The notes beneath the pieces are model-generated. The model was not told the DNA's origin. It did not search any database and worked only from the letters and a program-made list of their open reading frames with translations. Both the position numbers and the translations under genes were made by a program. A stretch of 57,915 nucleotides of DNA, from assembly GCA_029946125.1 (NCBI GenBank), contig JAQSDX010000019.1:1-57915 (forward strand). The letters are read 5' to 3'. Each line of letters begins with the position of its first letter. Positions within the stretch are counted from its first letter, which is position 1. This DNA is from Candidatus Methylobacter titanis. GTDB lineage: Bacteria > Pseudomonadota > Gammaproteobacteria > Methylococcales > Methylomonadaceae. Positions 36,813 to 45,778 of this stretch are shown in pieces.

Positions 36813-36821
36813 AACAGCCTC

Positions 36822-37763
36822 CTAATTATTGATAAAACTATCGACATCAACTTTTAACCAGTCCTGCATGACCTGCCATTGCGCGCTGTCCTGATTTTCT
36901 ACGTAGCTAGACAATTCTTCGAAGTTCAACGCTTGCAGCCTAACGAAAGTTTCGAAAATTTTCGGAAAATAAATTTTAGGGTCGAAATTGCCTAGGGTTT
37001 CGTTGATATCGACCGCCATCAAAGCCGCACGGGGAAACTTTTCCTCCTGGAGCAAGCGTTCGAACGCAGCCAGTTTCTTCAGTAACAATTCCATGTGATA
37101 GGAGCTCTCGATTTCCAGTCCACGGGGTTGGATTGCTATCATCGGCAACATATCTGCTGCGGTGGAATCACTCTCACTCTGTTCAGGTTCAGCGTAAACC
37201 GGTTCGGCTGGGCGATACATCAGCCGCTGGAATGCCACCAGCCACGCCTCTATCTTGCTCCATAGACCGATTATGGCCCCGGCATTATCCTCAAGTCGGT
37301 GGTTAATGCCTAAACGAAAGGTCTCGCCCAATTCCAGTATATTGCTCATTTCATCGGTGTTGAAGTGCGCTTGCCACTGTTGCCACAGAGGCGTATTTTT
37401 GCTTTCTTCGTATTGTATTTTTTTCAGTAATTGTTTGAATAGCCAGTCCAGGCTTTTTTCAAGGCTTTTTTCCCGCCGGGTGACCGGGCCAATAGCTTCC
37501 CAATTTTCCAGGACATTATTCAAACAAGTGATAACATCAAAAAGGCTGGACAGTCCTTCCTCCAACCAATGGCCATAGAGAAAGTAACAAATCAGCCGGA
37601 TGTCATAAATCCCGTCAGCCAATAGGGCTTCGCTCAGGCTGGCTGCTTCCGCGTGTTTTCCTGCTTGTACCAAGGTTGCAATGTCGTCAAAGCGGGGGTC
37701 TGTGGAATCAAGGCCGGGATTTTCGGTTACTGGCAAACTGCCCTGTAATAGCTCAATTCTCAT
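36822..37763 (-). CDS. tssA: type VI secretion protein TssA
   Basis: This 313-aa protein looks like a short-form TssA, which caps baseplate and sheath assembly. It begins with a low-complexity leader (NPGLDSTDPRFDDIATLVQAG) typical of the ImpA-N domain, followed by helices (about 45-200). The acidic linker 190-205 joins to a C-terminal helical domain that contains the FDPKIYFP signature (about 276-283). Lengths of TssA vary widely. It is 22 bases downstream of tssG. The call rests on the N-terminal pattern and on cluster position. Confidence 0.8.
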   Translation of the reverse strand: MRIELLQGSLPVTENPGLDSTDPRFDDIATLVQAGKHAEAASLSEALLADGIYDIRLICYFLYGHWLEEGLSSLFDVITCLNNVLENWEAIGPVTRREKSLEKSLDWLFKQLLKKIQYEESKNTPLWQQWQAHFNTDEMSNILELGETFRLGINHRLEDNAGAIIGLWSKIEAWLVAFQRLMYRPAEPVYAEPEQSESDSTAADMLPMIAIQPRGLEIESSYHMELLLKKLAAFERLLQEEKFPRAALMAVDINETLGNFDPKIYFPKIFETFVRLQALNFEELSSYVENQDSAQWQVMQDWLKVDVDSFINN

Positions 37764-37785
37764 GTTGTTTTTCCCTTAATCCCCA

Positions 37786-38631
37786 TCATAGTAAACGTCC
37801 GGAAAAGATTCGGATGCGTCGGAACTGTAAATTGTCACTGAGCAGGTTTTCATAGCCCAGATAACTGTTTTGCTTTAAGCCCAGATAACTGCCCTGAGTG
37901 CGGATCATCAGCCATATTTCCAGATGCAGGTCCACGCCCTGTAAAACCGGAAATATCAGTTTTTGCAGTCGTCGCTCAATTTCATGCGGCCAAGTTTGTT
38001 CCTTAGTAAAGCTGTCTTCATCGGTAATCAAGGTAATTTGCTTCCCCGGCACCGGCAATTTTTTTATTTTTCCAAATACGGTCTGGTAACCAAGACGGGA
38101 TTTTCCCAGAATAGGCGAACCCAGATCGATGCTACGTTGGAGCGTAACTTTTTCCACCCGAACCTGTAGTTCAGGAAACACCAACTGTGTCAACCAGTGC
38201 AGGGTGGCAATGCTGTCCAATCTCAGCGTGTGAACGGCTGATTTTTTTCTGGTTTCCCAGTTCTGGAAAATGGTTTCGTCAAATTCAGGATAAATAGCAA
38301 GCAAGAAACGGCGCAATAATCGATCGTCGAAATAGCCAAAAAATTCCGCAAATCGCTGCGCATCGATGGTGTTGTTGTGCACTTGCTTAAACAGATAATT
38401 GGGCAGTACGCTTTGCCCACCCAGCAAGCCCAGGTTAAGGGTAATAACCACTTTTCTTGGCGAATGACGAAATTCGATGGATTCAAGCAGACGGGATTGA
38501 GAACAGGCGCCAAAGGTGCTGCAAAACAAAATCTCATCGATGTCATAACCCAGGTGAGCCAATAGTTTCAGCAGGCTGATCGGATCGAATCGCCAAATAT
38601 TCTGGACAATACGCGTTTCCAATAGCGTCAT
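37786..38631 (-). CDS. tssG: type VI secretion baseplate protein TssG
   Basis: This 281-aa protein belongs to the TssG (ImpH/VasB) family, part of the baseplate wedge with TssE, TssF and TssK. Characteristic parts are the FDPISLLKLL start, an IEFRHSP strand, the NLGLLGGQSVLPNYL segment (about 87-101) and a FFGYFDDRLLRRFLLAIYPEF helix region. It is slightly shorter than many homologues (about 300-340). Its start overlaps the preceding small gene by 4 bases. Confidence 0.88.
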   Translation of the reverse strand: MTLLETRIVQNIWRFDPISLLKLLAHLGYDIDEILFCSTFGACSQSRLLESIEFRHSPRKVVITLNLGLLGGQSVLPNYLFKQVHNNTIDAQRFAEFFGYFDDRLLRRFLLAIYPEFDETIFQNWETRKKSAVHTLRLDSIATLHWLTQLVFPELQVRVEKVTLQRSIDLGSPILGKSRLGYQTVFGKIKKLPVPGKQITLITDEDSFTKEQTWPHEIERRLQKLIFPVLQGVDLHLEIWLMIRTQGSYLGLKQNSYLGYENLLSDNLQFRRIRIFSGRLL

Positions 38632-38978
38632 CTAACGGTCCCTAGGGACAAGTCCATTGCCCATAGCAAAGTCTCCAGTTGCTCCAACATAACGACAATA
38701 GCCTCCTTTTGTTGGGCATCAACGGGGCCGGTAGTCGCGTCCGGTGGAAAGGTCTGATTGATTGCCTCAGTCAAGGCCTCGAATCGACCCGACAATCTTG
38801 AGATGTCGGGGAACCTTTTAGCGACCAAGTCCTGCAATTCATCATAGTTGGCGCGGATCTTGAGATGAGATGCGGCCTGTTTCGGTTCAAGCGCCGGCGT
38901 AATTTTCATTGGCCAATTTTGGCGCAATCTGTCCGGTGAAAATAGTTCGTCAAGCCTCGATGGGCTGCCTGTGATCAT
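38628..38978 (-). CDS. small T6SS-cluster protein of unknown function
   Basis: I do not recognise this 116-aa product. I choose ATG 38978 because it overlaps the tssL stop as ATGA; an upstream ATG (39020) would overlap tssL by 46 bases. It is rich in charged and helical segments (SPSRLDELFS near the start, then QAASHLKIRANYDELQDLVAKRF) with a C-terminal leucine-rich helix (VMLEQLETLLWAMDLSL). It has no signal or TM. It is tightly coupled to both tssL and tssG (4-base overlaps), so it is probably a conserved accessory of this T6SS. Confidence 0.7.
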   Translation of the reverse strand: MITGSPSRLDELFSPDRLRQNWPMKITPALEPKQAASHLKIRANYDELQDLVAKRFPDISRLSGRFEALTEAINQTFPPDATTGPVDAQQKEAIVVMLEQLETLLWAMDLSLGTVR

Positions 38979-39604
38979 TTTATCGGGTGCCAGGTGCTGG
39001 CCAGGAAGGTGAGGAACCAATAATTCATGATGAATAGCACACCGACCCCGGCGTAATAAACATAATTCGGTATGCGGAAATAGGAATGTTTTCTCGCCGA
39101 AGAAGCTGCCGAGGCTACCGTTGCTATCGGCTGTAAAACAATAGGTTTACGTAACTTCTGGAGATAATTGGCAACCATGTCAGGGTTGACGCTGTAGCGA
39201 CCGCAAAAACCGTCATTCAAGCAAAAGTAATACACCTCATAAACCAAGGCCAAGGTTTCCGGTTTGCTTAAGGCATTATCAAGCAACTCATAGAATAAAT
39301 CCCCTGCATCGGCCACTTGATAAAACTCTTGTTGTAGTGGTGGCCATTCCAACTGGTTACTCTCCAGGATCATCTTTTTAACCACTTCGTCACAATGGGC
39401 AGTCAGTGGGAATAAAACGTAGTAAGCGTCGCGCTCGGAATATTGTTCAGTAATAGCGGCACGCAAGTCGTCCAGTTGCATACGCATCTTACTGCGCAAC
39501 TCCACTAAATCGATCATGGTAACAGTGGGCTGGGTATCGGCTGTCCGCAAAGGACTGAGAAAATTGTTGACGGTTACAATCATTTCCCATAAATCTTGGT
39601 TCAT
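38975..39604 (-). CDS. tssL: type VI secretion protein TssL (DotU/IcmH)
   Basis: This 209-aa protein is a DotU-family inner-membrane component that joins TssM to the baseplate. The cytoplasmic hook (1-170) carries the F-L-S-P-L start, the RDAYYVLFPLTAHCDEVV helix, an E-F-Y-Q-V-A-D-A-G-D-L-F-Y-E-L segment and an L-x-D-G-F-C-G-R-Y turn. A single C-terminal TM (about 178-203) follows. No peptidoglycan-binding extension is fused. Its start overlaps the tssF stop by 4 bases. Confidence 0.92.
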   Translation of the reverse strand: MNQDLWEMIVTVNNFLSPLRTADTQPTVTMIDLVELRSKMRMQLDDLRAAITEQYSERDAYYVLFPLTAHCDEVVKKMILESNQLEWPPLQQEFYQVADAGDLFYELLDNALSKPETLALVYEVYYFCLNDGFCGRYSVNPDMVANYLQKLRKPIVLQPIATVASAASSARKHSYFRIPNYVYYAGVGVLFIMNYWFLTFLASTWHPIK

Positions 39605-41247
39605 TGTCTTTCACCTGAAATAGTTTCGTCGATTTCATCCTGTACTTCCCAGCGGGTCTCGACCAGCGCATCGGCAAGCCATAAGTCAAGTACTCGCCCG
39701 ACATGATGGACAAACGTTTCGATTAATTCACGACTCTCACCCAATTGTGGCTTAAATTGCAGATAATACGTTTGTTGGGTCTTATGCCCTTCGGCTCCAC
39801 CTAAAGGCACTTCCTCCAGACGCAAATCAACCAAGCTGTTGAATACGCCTTGAAATCGGCCTGCGGTAACACTCCCCAAGGCAAGCAGCAGATCCTTCAT
39901 ATTCTGACCGCTGAGACTGGAATTATGCATCAGCGTCAGTAAATGCATATATCGGGAAACATTGTCCATTTGGCGATTTTCTGCATGAGGGATTACAGTA
40001 TCCAAAAGCTCCCATTTTGCCCCCGGCAATTGTCGACGAAATGCCTGTAAGGTATAGGTGTTTTGCACGATTTGATCGTACCAGGGTTGTTGCCATAAGG
40101 CTTCGATCACCAGGGTGCGGGGTTGCTCAAATGAAGCGGGGAAATGGGGAACCACCCAATATAAATTGCCACCGCCTTCTTGCATCGGACCTTGTTCTAT
40201 CTCGTAGGAGCCATTACCGCCCGCTAATATGCCTGGTCGAAAAGGCAGCATGCCCTGATCACCCACTTCATAAACGCCCAGCACTTTTTGCAAGCTAAAA
40301 CCTAATTCCGGCATGGGATGTCGGATCGTATAGTGTTCCTGGGTACCGTCGCAAATAATCGGTTGAGCCATGGTCTGTTGATTATTGACCACTGGCACAG
40401 TAAACAAGTGAAATAAATTCCGGTTTAAACCGAGTTGACGCGGCCATGGCTGGTCACAGTTCAATATTACGGTAAAATATTTCCAATTCCTGGGTGCAGG
40501 AGGAAGTTCAAGATCCAGATAAAGTTCTTGCTGAGGAAAATGAAAATAGTAACGCTCCACTTCCAACGGGTGCTGCCACTCATCTGTGGCGATATCGACG
40601 GGTGGAACACCGAGACTGAAGTCACAGGCAGTGCAGGGTTGATCGGGATCATACCCACCGAACTGGACGTCGACACTTTTCAACGACTGACCCAGAAAAT
40701 TAAAAACTTTAAGCGACAGCGCCAAGTCGTTCAAATAGTTAATATGTAGGCTGAGAGTTTCAGGTTGTGCGTTCAGCGGAAAGTTAGCCTGGAATGACAT
40801 TAAAAGCCTGATGCCTGCACCAGGAAGCAGTTCTTGCTTGACTCCCGTCAGACTCATAGGTAGTACCCGCAATGGCCGAGTACTGCGAAACATAACCAGA
40901 CCGCCTTTTTCCGGCCGCAATTCAAATTCGGTACCCGTAGGCAAGTCTAAGACCTCAGTGAGGTGACCGGTCGGCTTTGCCTGAATCATCGCCATCGCCG
41001 CTAAAGGTGTCAGCAAATAGGAAAAAAACTGCTGATACAAGCGGCGGTTGGTAGCATCCACGCTACGTAAAGCCGCAATCTGGGTACGTGCGCCAAAAAA
41101 AGCCAGGGCTTCGATGATACGTTTGACATCCGGGTCGTCGCCTTCCAGTCCGGCACCAGGATAATCAAGGGCATAATTAAGCCGAAAATCGGCCAAATCC
41201 TGCAGCTCCTCAAGAAACGCCTGGTACTGTGTGTTATCGAAACTCAT
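39601..41247 (-). CDS. tssF: type VI secretion baseplate protein TssF
   Basis: This 548-aa protein is TssF (ImpG/VasA), a baseplate wedge subunit. It has the usual start (ELQDLADFRLNYALDYPGAGL with a DPDVKRIIEALAFF segment) and long beta-rich middle. The GTEFELRPEKG region is at about 110-125. Late in the protein the Q-M-D-N-V-S-R-Y helix and a C-terminal E-x-x-L-G-G-A-E-G strand occur. Length is a little below the 580-620 norm. It is followed by tssL with an ATGA overlap. Confidence 0.9.
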   Translation of the reverse strand: MSFDNTQYQAFLEELQDLADFRLNYALDYPGAGLEGDDPDVKRIIEALAFFGARTQIAALRSVDATNRRLYQQFFSYLLTPLAAMAMIQAKPTGHLTEVLDLPTGTEFELRPEKGGLVMFRSTRPLRVLPMSLTGVKQELLPGAGIRLLMSFQANFPLNAQPETLSLHINYLNDLALSLKVFNFLGQSLKSVDVQFGGYDPDQPCTACDFSLGVPPVDIATDEWQHPLEVERYYFHFPQQELYLDLELPPAPRNWKYFTVILNCDQPWPRQLGLNRNLFHLFTVPVVNNQQTMAQPIICDGTQEHYTIRHPMPELGFSLQKVLGVYEVGDQGMLPFRPGILAGGNGSYEIEQGPMQEGGGNLYWVVPHFPASFEQPRTLVIEALWQQPWYDQIVQNTYTLQAFRRQLPGAKWELLDTVIPHAENRQMDNVSRYMHLLTLMHNSSLSGQNMKDLLLALGSVTAGRFQGVFNSLVDLRLEEVPLGGAEGHKTQQTYYLQFKPQLGESRELIETFVHHVGRVLDLWLADALVETRWEVQDEIDETISGERQ

Positions 41248-41252
41248 AAGCC

Positions 41253-41840
41253 TTATCCGAGCGTTACCAGGCTACCCTGGATATTGGTCAGTTGTCCTTT
41301 GACCGTGGTTGTTAGCCCTTCGACATCCATCGTGGTATCGGCTGCGGCTTTGACCGTGGCGCCTTTCAGACTGGCGCTGGCCGTCGCGGTCAGTGCCAGT
41401 TCCAAGCCGGTAACGCTGGCTTTGTTGTCGCCATTTAGGGTTGTGGTCAAGGCGGTTACTTTGGCGCTGTTGGTTGCGGTAGCGACAAAGTCGGCCGATT
41501 TCAGGTTCAGTTTTGTCGTGGCCGAAATATCCATGTCCGCCGATGACGTAAATGCGGATTTTTTAGTGCTGTTGATACTAAAGGTGCCTTCAGCTTCATG
41601 CAGGGTGTCCTTGGTTGATTTGCAGGTAATGCTTTCCGCATTGACGATAAAATCCTTGCAATCGACGGTTATGCTGTCGGTTTTCTGCGTTATCGTACTG
41701 GTATCATCTTGACCTTTACAGGTCAGAGTGATGATGGTGCCGTCGAAGGTTGCCGTCTGGGTGATATTGCCATCCTTGTTAATTACCGTCAGGGTAATCC
41801 CATCCGTTTGGCTTAATTCAATTTTGCAAACTAAAGCCAT
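41253..41840 (-). CDS. separate beta-helical needle of the VgrG spike
   Basis: This 195-aa protein has no signal peptide or TM and is extremely rich in Thr, Ser, Ala and Val. Strands alternate on a short period (for example TTTLNGDNKASV, ALTATASASLKGATV, KAAADTTMDVEG, TTVKGQLTNIQGS). This pattern fits the triple-stranded beta-helix of the gp5/VgrG C-terminal needle, normally fused to VgrG. The gene begins 2 bases after the end of the neighbouring vgrG, whose product stops soon after the OB domain. I therefore read the two as a split spike. Assignment rests on composition and place. Confidence 0.65.
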   Translation of the reverse strand: MALVCKIELSQTDGITLTVINKDGNITQTATFDGTIITLTCKGQDDTSTITQKTDSITVDCKDFIVNAESITCKSTKDTLHEAEGTFSINSTKKSAFTSSADMDISATTKLNLKSADFVATATNSAKVTALTTTLNGDNKASVTGLELALTATASASLKGATVKAAADTTMDVEGLTTTVKGQLTNIQGSLVTLG

Positions 41841-41842
41841 GT

Positions 41843-43477
41843 TCAGCTTTCCTCTTCTTGCTGGGTTTGCAAGATGATGTAACCCGTGGAGAACTGTAAT
41901 AGCTCGGTATCTTTATCGTCAGTACGCTGAATTTGCAATTCAGGCTTACTATCCACATAGCTATGCTTAATAATGTTCTGGCTGGTCGTTGATTTACCCA
42001 TGACCAACTGGTTCCCCTGGGAATCCATAGGCAGGGCAGTGCCGCTGCCCCAATCAAGAAATTCAGTAATCACGGCGCTATCAAAACCTAAGCCGACCAG
42101 CACCCGGGCATTTTTATAAGGGGGGAAATAAAATTGCCCCGTATCCATATTCGATTGGTAGGCGGCGCGTACCTTTTTATCAGCCCACAACGGAATGCTG
42201 ATCTGGTAATAATTAATCGAGGTGTCTTCGTCTGTGTAGAACTGATAACTCAGATCGGCATCCTCGCCTTGTTCACTGACGATTTTGCCTTCGACGAAAA
42301 AAGGATAAACGGGGAGCGCATAGGGCGGCAAAGCCACGTTCAGTTCCAAACTGCTGTCCAGCTTCAGGCTATGTTCCATGTCATAGCGACTGTAGGCATT
42401 ATTAAGGTCGAGCGTTAATTCCTGCTCCGCTGAACGGGCGAGCAAATGCCATTCCCTTACCTGATAAGTGTTGGCGTGTACAAATAAGGACGCGTTCCAG
42501 GCAGAGGAACCCTTAAAATCGACCAACTGGCCCGGCGGGGTAACCTGCATGGGAAAGTTATGGTATTCGACCCAGACCTCGTGCAAATGCTGCTTTAACC
42601 TTGCCGTTTCCAGAGTCACTCGCGCCTGCATGTCGGCTGCGATCGGATAGCGCGCAATGTAATCACGGCGGATTGGACTGGCCACCTGAGTGTTGGTGAC
42701 GGCCGTATTTAGCGGGCTTTCCGAGTAAGCATTCAGGACATTGGGCTGGTGGCGACGGATTTCAGGAAAACTGACGCCAAATGCCGAAACTTCCAGAGGA
42801 TTTAGCGACTCAGCGCTGCCAGACTGGATTTTTGCGGCACTGAGGGAATATTTCTGGGTGGCAAAATCATAGCTGAAAACGCCATTATTGCTATCGACGA
42901 GCCATATCAGGTAATCGTAAAAACTTGCCAGGTTGCCAGGTGCTCCCAAAGACAGGGTCAGCACCGGGTAGGTTTTATCCAAGACGGTCCAGTCGTACAA
43001 CAGGTCGATTTTTTCACTCTTGTGGGCGGTAATCAGCGCCTTCAAGGTGGTGTCGGTCAGCAAGTCACAGGGATAATGTTGTTTCCATAACACTTGGGCA
43101 GGATCGGCAAATTCCAGATGGTAATGCCGATGTAACATAAAGGCCTGGGTTTTTAGAACATTACTCAGCGTTTGTTCCGAAAACCCTCTGATGGTGACTA
43201 AACCACTCAAGACAAGCGGACTGATCACGGCGGAGGTATCATTGGAATACGCCTCTACCTGCAATGACACTTCGATTAAATCGTTTTGCGTGGTTATCGG
43301 GGTAAATAGCGCGTCGGTCGACTCTTCGCAAGACACCACAAAACTTATTTTGCCGTTAAAGCCGTAAGGGCTCAGGCTAAGATCCAGGAACTTGACGTTA
43401 CCGGCAGGAATAGTGTGGGCCTGACCGGCAATAGTCACTACCAGCGTAATCGTTAAATCTCCGGAAAAACGACTCAT
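41843..43477 (-). CDS. vgrG: VgrG/TssI spike protein lacking its own needle
   Basis: This 544-aa protein has the gp27-like base (about 1-380, starting with a SGDLTITLVV strand), including an LVTIRGFSEQ turn and a DYLIWLVDSNNGVF helix. It then has a gp5 OB-fold (about 395-500; VEGKIVSEQG, an SIPLWADKKVRAAY strand and the ARVLVGLGFDSAVI strand). The chain ends about 45 residues later in short strands, without the long beta-helix usual in VgrG of 600-700 aa. The missing part appears to be the next gene (41253-41840). It overlaps tssE by 4 bases. VgrG pierces the target envelope and carries the PAAR tip. Confidence 0.85.
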   Translation of the reverse strand: MSRFSGDLTITLVVTIAGQAHTIPAGNVKFLDLSLSPYGFNGKISFVVSCEESTDALFTPITTQNDLIEVSLQVEAYSNDTSAVISPLVLSGLVTIRGFSEQTLSNVLKTQAFMLHRHYHLEFADPAQVLWKQHYPCDLLTDTTLKALITAHKSEKIDLLYDWTVLDKTYPVLTLSLGAPGNLASFYDYLIWLVDSNNGVFSYDFATQKYSLSAAKIQSGSAESLNPLEVSAFGVSFPEIRRHQPNVLNAYSESPLNTAVTNTQVASPIRRDYIARYPIAADMQARVTLETARLKQHLHEVWVEYHNFPMQVTPPGQLVDFKGSSAWNASLFVHANTYQVREWHLLARSAEQELTLDLNNAYSRYDMEHSLKLDSSLELNVALPPYALPVYPFFVEGKIVSEQGEDADLSYQFYTDEDTSINYYQISIPLWADKKVRAAYQSNMDTGQFYFPPYKNARVLVGLGFDSAVITEFLDWGSGTALPMDSQGNQLVMGKSTTSQNIIKHSYVDSKPELQIQRTDDKDTELLQFSTGYIILQTQQEEES

Positions 43478-43842
43478 AGCTGAACCTGGTAACGATCAAG
43501 TACTGGATTCAAAAATAACTTTATGGTGTGATTTGTGTTACGCACACTGCAATCCAGGCTAAAAGCCAGGTGAAACCGCTTGTCATCCTTGATATGTTCA
43601 ATGTTGTTCAACACAATTCTTGGTTCGAAGCGTTCGATGTTTTCGGCGATTTCGGCGATTAGCGCCTTCCCGATATAATCGCTGGTACCGAGATATTTGT
43701 AGTCGGACAGGCCAAAATTTTGCAAAAAAAAGCCATAATCGCGTTGGCTGCCGAGTACATTATTCAGGTTATCGATGATGCTATTGATTTCATAGTCCTC
43801 AGCCTTATCCTTGTCGCCTGCTAATTTACGTAGCAACGCCAT
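43474..43842 (-). CDS. tssE: type VI secretion baseplate protein TssE
   Basis: This 122-aa gp25-like lysozyme-fold protein is the T6SS baseplate subunit that joins the sheath. Start at ATG 43842 is chosen because GGAG lies nine bases before it and it overlaps the tssK stop by one base (TGATG); an upstream in-frame ATG at 43857 adds five residues. The body has an NNVLGSQRDYGFFLQNFGL segment, an I-x-x-I-E-R-F-E-P-R motif (the E-P-R signature) and the final strand with N-P-V-L-D. Size fits the family. Confidence 0.92.
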   Translation of the reverse strand: MALLRKLAGDKDKAEDYEINSIIDNLNNVLGSQRDYGFFLQNFGLSDYKYLGTSDYIGKALIAEIAENIERFEPRIVLNNIEHIKDDKRFHLAFSLDCSVRNTNHTIKLFLNPVLDRYQVQL

Positions 43843-45092
43843 CAGACCGATCTCCAATAAAGGAAGAAATTTTCTTCGGTGAACTTTGGATCAGCGTAAA
43901 AACCCAGTGCCAGTTCATCCAGAGCATGATCCCATTCTTCACCTAGACTGATTTGGTAAATATCCACCTCAGGACCAAAGGAGTTCTGGAATGGCGGACG
44001 CTCCATGCGTTTGCAAGGGATGCCTTGCAAATAAAATTTATGCACTATCGGAATGCGGCTGACGGCGGCAATCTTAAAACCATCAAGACTGACGGCTTTG
44101 GTGACGCCTCCTTTTTGCACCAACAGGTAGATTTCTTTTGCCTCACGAATCGACTCGGGCAGGCTAGCTCGCACGATGCCGGCAAGCAGGGTAAATGGCA
44201 AATAGGGTGAACGCATCTGACTCAACTGTAATTGGTCATTCAGTGGCCCAAGCGTTTCACGGAATACCTCGGCAAGTTGCTCATGGCGATAAGGGCTCGT
44301 GGCAAATTGCGGGGTGTTGTTATGATAGAAGCACAAATCGACATAAAAGTGCTTTAATTGTTCGTACACCGTATAGGGGTGCGGGGAAATTTGGGCAAAC
44401 AGATTGGCAAGAAAGCGTTGCATTTGCACAACACTTTTCAGGCACTGCTTAGCGTTGACCAGATCGGCACCCGATAGATAAATGGCCGCAATTTCCTGAG
44501 TCAACTGATAATGATAGGCCTCAAGTTTATGAACCAGTACGGTCAATTCCTCTTTCAGAAACGGCACTGAACCCAGGCACACTAACGGTGGAATATAGCG
44601 GGAGGAAAGCCGCCATGAACCATCCGGTTGTTTTTCAAATTCTGCCAGACGAAAACTTTCCAGGGTGTCAGGATTTTCTTGTTCAGTGGAAAGTTCCAGA
44701 GACCAAAGCCAACAATTGACATTGTCGCGTTTAATCGTCTGTGACCCGGCGTCACGCTCGCTACCGTCCTCAGGACGGCAGCGCACATGCACATAAACCG
44801 GTACCAGAGTGGTGCCGGGAATATTAAGATTCAGTGGAGCTACCTGTGCATTCGCCTTCAACTCCAACAGCAAACCTGAAAATAACACCAGCGTCATCTC
44901 GTCCAAAGACAATACGCCTTCGATTAACAGGTTTTCGTTCCATCTTAACCGGTACAGACCATAACCCGGCGCCTCCTGCCGACTGAAGCGCAAAGCACTG
45001 TCAGCCAACAAGGATTCTTCCAGGGCACGCAGATGTGCAGGCAATAACGCCTGCCCCATCGTCCACAAAACTCGTGATAGGCGATTGTACAT
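43842..45092 (-). CDS. tssK: type VI secretion baseplate protein TssK
   Basis: This 416-aa protein belongs to the TssK (ImpJ/VasE) family, the trimeric connector between baseplate and TssL/TssM. It starts with the family-like W-x-x-G-Q-x-L-x-P-x-H-L-R segment. The DEMTLVLFSGLLL strand, the Tyr-rich Y-I-P-P-L-V-C-L motif (about 165-172), a long helical region and the LPFTLLAGIVRASLPES stretch (about 300-316) follow. It is shorter than the usual 440-450. It lies after the Hcp-like gene, with the tssE start overlapping its stop. Confidence 0.92.
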   Translation of the reverse strand: MYNRLSRVLWTMGQALLPAHLRALEESLLADSALRFSRQEAPGYGLYRLRWNENLLIEGVLSLDEMTLVLFSGLLLELKANAQVAPLNLNIPGTTLVPVYVHVRCRPEDGSERDAGSQTIKRDNVNCWLWSLELSTEQENPDTLESFRLAEFEKQPDGSWRLSSRYIPPLVCLGSVPFLKEELTVLVHKLEAYHYQLTQEIAAIYLSGADLVNAKQCLKSVVQMQRFLANLFAQISPHPYTVYEQLKHFYVDLCFYHNNTPQFATSPYRHEQLAEVFRETLGPLNDQLQLSQMRSPYLPFTLLAGIVRASLPESIREAKEIYLLVQKGGVTKAVSLDGFKIAAVSRIPIVHKFYLQGIPCKRMERPPFQNSFGPEVDIYQISLGEEWDHALDELALGFYADPKFTEENFFLYWRSV

Positions 45093-45140
45093 AAATTAAT
45101 GAATAGCCACGAGGCTTATGGTGTTAGTCAACAAGGAAAT

Positions 45141-45734
45141 TTAAGTTGATACCGCGACACCCCAGGTCTTGACGAATTTGTCGGTATTGGAAACCGCCAA
45201 ATTAAGAACTTGAGCTGTTTCCTGGGGCATAATGCCAATGTACATTTCATAATTTAATGGTGATTTCACTATAGTGGAAGCATCTGGACTAATTTGCAGA
45301 GCTAGATTACCTCCCTCTTTCAAGATCAGACCGTTCATGTCAGTTTCATTGGAATGAAATGCCAGATAGTACACTTTGGCAACTGGATCGTAAGCCCAGA
45401 TATTGAACTGAAATACCACGTCATTATCCAACAGGTTGGTATGCGTTTTAATGGCTATTAACTTTTGATTTTCAGTGCTGACATGAACAGTAAAATGCAG
45501 TGGATCCGCATAACCGCCTTGCCAAGATATATCGGCAACCACACCGACAACTGATGTTGATTCTGTGACTGCGTCACCTGATGAAAAGGTCGCTGTCGGT
45601 ATAGTCAAAGCCATATCGGCCTCTAATGCTTGGCCGCCGACCGACATACTGACAAGATGTCCAACCAACACCTGCTGGTCTTTCTCAAAGTTAAGGCCTT
45701 GCCTTACACTGCAACTATATTGTGAAGATGCCAT
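45141..45734 (-). CDS. divergent Hcp-like (TssD) candidate
   Basis: This 197-aa protein stands where hcp is normally found, directly after tssC. It is all-beta by pattern and has no signal peptide, TM or Cys cluster beyond C8. Strands such as HFTVHVSTENQKLIAIKTHT and VVFQFNIWAYDP, and a final NTDKFVKTWGV, suit an Hcp-type double beta barrel. But the usual Hcp motifs (an early DIKGE-type strand and the mid-protein H-x-P-F-x-x-x-K) are absent, and it is about 30 residues longer than Hcp. No other hcp is in the cluster. I infer a divergent tube protein. A cargo or adaptor role is the alternative. Confidence 0.5.
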   Translation of the reverse strand: MASSQYSCSVRQGLNFEKDQQVLVGHLVSMSVGGQALEADMALTIPTATFSSGDAVTESTSVVGVVADISWQGGYADPLHFTVHVSTENQKLIAIKTHTNLLDNDVVFQFNIWAYDPVAKVYYLAFHSNETDMNGLILKEGGNLALQISPDASTIVKSPLNYEMYIGIMPQETAQVLNLAVSNTDKFVKTWGVAVST

Positions 45735-45778
45735 AATATTTTGTCCTTAGTTAGATTTTTATGTTCAATAGTAAAAGG

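Noticed and set aside
36460-36825. 121-codon plus-strand frame overlapping the PAAR-like gene
   Set aside because: Only the minus-strand product shows the DUF4280 motifs and fits the cluster's direction.
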